A stretch of DNA of 64,000 nucleotides, from contig NZ_CANLSZ010000010.1 of assembly GCF_947493765.1 (NCBI RefSeq), positions 26,926 to 90,925 of the forward strand, written 5' to 3'. The translations under genes and the position numbers were made by a program. Numbering within the stretch: position 1 is the stretch's first letter; each line of letters begins with the position of its first letter. The notes below the pieces were generated by a model, which worked only from the letters and a program-made list of their open reading frames with translations, was not told where the DNA came from and did not search any database. Shown here one piece after another: positions 60,365 through 64,000 of the stretch. Source of the stretch: an uncultured Arthrobacter sp. Its GTDB lineage: Bacteria > Actinomycetota > Actinomycetes > Actinomycetales > Micrococcaceae.

Positions 60365-63300
60365 TCATCGCGCCACTGCGGCCGCTTCCGCGAACACGTC
60401 AGCGGGCATGGCGCGCTGCAGCTTCCACGTGATGGCGATTGGCTTCTCACCCGAGTGCTGAACATAGTCCACCGCGCCAAGACAGGTGTACGGCACCGCG
60501 AGTCCTGTCTCATCCTCCGCGGTCGGTCTCGTGAAGATCAGCACGTGGGAGCCGTGCCCTTTCCGGTCCAGGTAGCGCCGTCCCGTCGGGCTCGACGGCG
60601 AAGTCGCGTTTTGAGACTCCCAGTGGAACAGCTCGGGGCTAATTGCATAGTCCTTATACATCGTCGACGCGGAGTGATTCTTAGCGTCCTTGCTGAGCGT
60701 GACGAAGAAGGCGTCTGTCGAGGTTTGAGGAGACCAGGCAACTCCCTCACGGTGTTGCACGTTCTTCCCCGCTTCAAGGGAGCCGTAACTCAGTGCAGCG
60801 AGAACTTCTTCCCTACGGTACGTCGCGTGCGACAGCAGAGGGATTTGCTGCAATCCCAATCCGAGACCCTTACTCGCGCGACGCGACGTAGAAACCCCTA
60901 GCGCGAGCAGCTGCTGGATCTCGCTGCACACAAAGCGATGCTGCCGGAGGTAACTCAGCCCGGCGTCGTACGTGCTGAATCCGCCGCCGTCGCTCCAAAG
61001 CGTATAGAACAGCATGCGCGCGAAAATCTGCTCGCGAGAGCCGAGATCCGCGTAGGGCGGGCATGCCGGTGCAAGAAGCTTCGCGTACGCTTCACCGCGC
61101 TCGGGGTCATCGACGTGAAGGAAGCGGACCATGCGGCCAAGGAACTTTTGCTCCTTGGAGCTAGATAAGTCAAGAATCTGCTCGCCCACACCCGCTTCCG
61201 CGAGAGAGCCGATCAAGCCGGCCTGGCGTAGGTAGCCGGTCCAGGAGTCCTTTGTGTTCCGATACAGCTGCTTCAGGTCATTGCCGGACTTCTCGAGATA
61301 GGAAGCCAAGTTCGTCTCGCCGTAGGATGCGATGTCCTGAACGAGTTGCGACCGATTGAACCGCAGCTGAGACCTTATGTTATCGAGCACCACCTTTTGC
61401 GCGACACGATCGAGGACGATTTGCAATCCCGACGGGAGGTACGGGAACTCGTCCTCCACAGCCTTCTCTAGCTGCTTGCGCCCGTACCCGGTCAGTGCCC
61501 GATACCGGAGGTCGAACCGAAACTCACGGCGTTGTTGCCCGATGAAGTCCAGCACGGTGAGCACAGACTTCCCCTCAGCCCTGCGGAGGCCGCGTCCGAG
61601 CTGCTGCAGGAATACCGTCGAGCTCTGAGTAGGCCGAAGCATCAGCACGGTATCCACCTGCGGCAAATCGAGACCTTCGTTGAACAGGTCAACGGTGAAG
61701 AGACAGTTGACGGTCGCGTCTCGCAGCTTTGATAAAGCGAGTGCGCGCTCAGCATCGTCAGTGCCGCCATCAACAGCGAGCGATCGGATCCCGGCGCGGT
61801 TGAAGACCTCTGCCATATAGTGCGCATGGTGCACCGAGACGCAGAAGCCAAGCGCGCGCATGTGGTCGATGCTGGTGACCTTGTCGCGCAGCTCTCGGAT
61901 GACCTTTGCTGCCCGAGCATCGTTGCCCGTGTACAGGCGGTCGAGTTGCTCAACGTCGTAGTTACCCCGCTTCCACTCGACCTGGCTAAGGTCGACGTCG
62001 TCCGAGACCCCGAAGTAATGGAACGGCACGAGCAGATCGGCATCGAGAGCATCCCAGAGGCGAAGTTCACTCGCGGTCCGGCCGTCGAAAAACTGCTGAG
62101 CTACGTCGACACCGTCGCCACGTTCGGGAGTGGCGGTCAACCCGAGCAACTGCTGTGGACGGAAATGGTCGATGAGGCGCCGATAGCTCGGCGCCATGGC
62201 GTGGTGGAATTCGTCGATCACGACGACGTCGAAGGAGTCTGGTTCCAGCATTCCGATTCCACGCGAGGCGAGCGATTGCACCGACGCGAAGACATGGTTC
62301 CACTGCGCTGGCTTGTTGTCGCCTACGTAGAGCTCGCCAAACGCACCGTCCTGCATCACAGTGCGATATGTACTCAGCGCTTGCTTCAGAATCTCCTGCC
62401 GATGCGCCACGAAAAGCAGCGTGAGGCGCCGGCCCGCTGCTTCGCAGAGGCGCTGATAGTCGAGAGCGGCGATGACGGTCTTGCCGGTGCCAGTTGCAGC
62501 AACCATGAGGTTTTGTGTGTGACCCTTGAGTCGTTCAGACTCGAGATCCTCGAGCATCTCGATCTGGTGCAGGTACGGCTCTACCTCAAGTCTGGTTTCG
62601 GTCTTTGGTGCACCAGTGCGTCGACCACCGTTACGTTCAAGGGCCGCATCAAGCTTGTCGCCGTCCCGCTCAGGGTCGTAGGAATGAAAGGCGCGCTGTG
62701 CCCAGTAGCTATCGAAGGTCACCTCAAACTTCTTGAGGAGGTCTGGTGTGGCGACGGAGCTGAGACGCACGTTCCATTCCAGCCCGTCGACCAAAGCTGC
62801 CTTGCTCAAATTCGAGCTGCCCACGTAGGCGGTGTCGAAGCCGGTGTTGCGACGGAACAACCACGCCTTTGCATGCAGTCGCGTCGCTTGCGATTCGTAG
62901 CTGATCTTGACCTCAGCGCCGTATCGCTTCACCAACTCGTCAATGGCTCGACGTTCAGTAGCACCCATGTAGGTGGTCGTAATGACGCGTAGCTGCACTC
63001 CGCGTTCGGCTAATCGCTCAAGAGCAGGGTGGAGAAGCCTGAGCCCGGTCCATCGAACGAAGGCACAGAGAAGGTCGACGGTGTTGGCGGACTCCATCTC
63101 AGCGCGCAGCTCCGCCGCCAAGTTCGGCTCATCCCTGCCGTTTGTAAGGAGAGCAGAGTTGGAGAGCGCCGTCGCTGGCCGCCGCAAGTCGCGCCGCTTG
63201 ACCGACTTGCGCTTGTGTAGCGATAGTAACTGCGACGGCTCCTGATCGATTGCGTCGTTCGCTGACAGTGCGACTAGAAGTTGATTGACCAGGGCAAGTC

Positions 63301-63520
63301 GGCTCTCGGGCTCGGCTTTGAGCAGCGCCTCCTTCATCACTTTGGCCAGGTGCCGTGACACCGCTGCAAGAGCGTCATTTTCACCTAGCGGCTCAACTCT
63401 TGCTTCGAGATGAGGGGCGTCAGCTAGGCGCCGCAGGAGCGAGTCAGTAACAAGCGTTTCGTAGAGACCCTCGGCTAGTCCCTGCCGCGCCACTCCTCCA
63501 CCCATTTCTTCCACGGTCAT
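60365..63520 (-). CDS. PLD nuclease / SF2 helicase / DUF3427 protein
   Basis: A 1051-residue protein. Numbering from ATG 63520: a PLD-type nuclease domain (about 140-255) with HxK motif H216/K218 in RLHAKAWLF and YVGSSNLS; a superfamily 2 helicase with Walker A ATGTGKT (about 342-348), DEFHH box (436-440), GLTATPERGDG, and motif VI QQLGRGLRRAEG; then a DUF3427 C-terminal region. A GTG at 63547 would add nine residues. The family resembles restriction-enzyme-type helicases and is common in genomic islands. Base composition is unlike the core genome. Likely a defence or DNA-processing enzyme; the partner is unclear. Confidence 0.88.
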   Translation of the reverse strand: MTVEEMGGGVARQGLAEGLYETLVTDSLLRRLADAPHLEARVEPLGENDALAAVSRHLAKVMKEALLKAEPESRLALVNQLLVALSANDAIDQEPSQLLSLHKRKSVKRRDLRRPATALSNSALLTNGRDEPNLAAELRAEMESANTVDLLCAFVRWTGLRLLHPALERLAERGVQLRVITTTYMGATERRAIDELVKRYGAEVKISYESQATRLHAKAWLFRRNTGFDTAYVGSSNLSKAALVDGLEWNVRLSSVATPDLLKKFEVTFDSYWAQRAFHSYDPERDGDKLDAALERNGGRRTGAPKTETRLEVEPYLHQIEMLEDLESERLKGHTQNLMVAATGTGKTVIAALDYQRLCEAAGRRLTLLFVAHRQEILKQALSTYRTVMQDGAFGELYVGDNKPAQWNHVFASVQSLASRGIGMLEPDSFDVVVIDEFHHAMAPSYRRLIDHFRPQQLLGLTATPERGDGVDVAQQFFDGRTASELRLWDALDADLLVPFHYFGVSDDVDLSQVEWKRGNYDVEQLDRLYTGNDARAAKVIRELRDKVTSIDHMRALGFCVSVHHAHYMAEVFNRAGIRSLAVDGGTDDAERALALSKLRDATVNCLFTVDLFNEGLDLPQVDTVLMLRPTQSSTVFLQQLGRGLRRAEGKSVLTVLDFIGQQRREFRFDLRYRALTGYGRKQLEKAVEDEFPYLPSGLQIVLDRVAQKVVLDNIRSQLRFNRSQLVQDIASYGETNLASYLEKSGNDLKQLYRNTKDSWTGYLRQAGLIGSLAEAGVGEQILDLSSSKEQKFLGRMVRFLHVDDPERGEAYAKLLAPACPPYADLGSREQIFARMLFYTLWSDGGGFSTYDAGLSYLRQHRFVCSEIQQLLALGVSTSRRASKGLGLGLQQIPLLSHATYRREEVLAALSYGSLEAGKNVQHREGVAWSPQTSTDAFFVTLSKDAKNHSASTMYKDYAISPELFHWESQNATSPSSPTGRRYLDRKGHGSHVLIFTRPTAEDETGLAVPYTCLGAVDYVQHSGEKPIAITWKLQRAMPADVFAEAAAVAR

Positions 63521-63923
63521 AGAATATGTCCGTGCTTTGGCAAACACTGGCAGTTGTTGTGCCGAAGCGCGCGGCGCCGCCAGCCGACTTACCTTCCAAG
63601 GGGTTCCCGCGGCAACTGAGCCTGCGGTGGGAATCGATGTAAGAGGCCCTGCATCTGCTTCGACAGGTGTCGGTGAGCACGCTCAGGACGGCGACAGCCG
63701 CCGAGCCGTTGATGCCGTGACGCAACGTGTTCCTCCGCCGCGCTGACCCTCGCCTACTCCACACTCCTCACTTCGGTCCTCTCATTCCCGTCAAAGGCGG
63801 TGTATTGTCTTGTTGAGAAAATCTGAGGTGAGGCACATTGTTGAGACCATGCTCCTGGGCAGCATCCCACAGATGGGGGCCTACGGCGGCCCTCGCCGAG
63901 GCTGGCAAACTGTCCTGTTAAGG
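63521..63923. other. interval without a confident gene
   Basis: Upstream region of the PLD-helicase gene. Short open frames here lack domains, ribosome sites and codon bias. It should hold the helicase promoter near 63530-63800. The sequence TTGTTGAGAAAATC near 63808 is AT-rich relative to its surroundings. Nothing else is recognised. Confidence 0.5.
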
Positions 63924-64000
63924 GGCTCTTCGGACATCCGGTGGGGGTAGGTGTTTGAGGCTAGCTGGGTCAGAGGTGGCGTGAAGGGGTCGAGGTCCCC
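63924..64000 (+). mobile_element. possible ISL3-family insertion sequence left end (partial)
   Basis: GGCTCTTCGGACATCCGGTG at 63924 begins with GGCTCTTC, the conserved start of ISL3-family terminal inverted repeats. The remaining 57 bases to the window edge have no start codon with a good ribosome site, so the transposase would lie beyond. The other end cannot be seen, so this is tentative. Confidence 0.35.

Overview
The window is high-GC, densely packed chromosomal DNA of an actinobacterium. Gene content (hxlBA of the ribulose monophosphate pathway, a DUF6153/DUF305 pair, an MksBEFG-like Wadjet operon, many amidohydrolases and transporters) best suggests an Arthrobacter-like member of the Micrococcaceae. 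That placement is inference from gene content and composition, not from a marker gene. No rRNA, tRNA or CRISPR array was seen.

Layout. 1-1.6 kb: 3' part of a fused AMP-ligase/carrier/acyltransferase-3 gene. 1.6-6.2 kb: minus-strand operon of three amide or N-carbamoyl hydrolases, headed by a LacI-type operator. 6.4-9.1 kb: a LacI-family regulator and a GH13 glucosidase. 9.1-10 kb: a Gre-like factor and a tiny Lys-rich protein. 10-13.8 kb: a NarL-type two-component system divergent from a FtsX/LolD-type ABC exporter. 13.9-17.2 kb: a FadR-type regulator, an APC permease and a formamidase/acetamidase-family enzyme. 17.3-24 kb: a complete, translationally coupled Wadjet (JetABCD) anti-plasmid system. 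24-30 kb: exported proteins (GH114 lipoprotein, HNH-Excalibur nuclease, thermonuclease lipoprotein, CPBP protease, an ARB_07466-like protein).

30-32.2 kb: VapBC module 1 and a MocR-type regulator. 32.3-38.3 kb: catabolic operon (class III aminotransferase, YtcJ-type amidohydrolase, N-carbamoyl amino acid hydrolase-like enzyme, DUF3311 protein, sodium:solute symporter). 38.4-39.7 kb: hxlBA. 39.8-41.2 kb: copper-type module (CsoR-like box, DUF6153, DUF305). 41.4-42.9 kb: VapBC module 2 and an unannotated protein with a PD-(D/E)XK-like motif. 43-46.3 kb: zinc alcohol dehydrogenase plus a gluconate-2-dehydrogenase-subunit-3-like/GMC oxidoreductase pair. 46.4-50.7 kb: IclR regulator, ABM monooxygenase, and a fused FAD/Fe-S dehydrogenase. 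50.7-53.8 kb: a one-polypeptide sensor kinase/response regulator with a degenerate receiver, and phosphofructokinase. 53.9-57.9 kb: dhaK-dhaL-HAD-aldolase operon divergent from a GlcG/HbpS-family gene. 58-59.4 kb: SRPBCC protein and alpha/beta hydrolase. From about 59.4 kb base composition falls and an apparently acquired segment begins: an orphan protein, a PLD-helicase-DUF3427 protein, and possibly an ISL3-type insertion sequence end at the right edge.

The most notable points are the complete Wadjet operon with a duplicated linker in JetD, the fused two-component protein with Glu at the phospho-Asp position, the uncharacterised PD-(D/E)XK-like protein behind an expanding DRP repeat, the LacI operator placed on the amidohydrolase operon, the CsoR-type box ahead of DUF6153-DUF305, and the PLD-helicase island.
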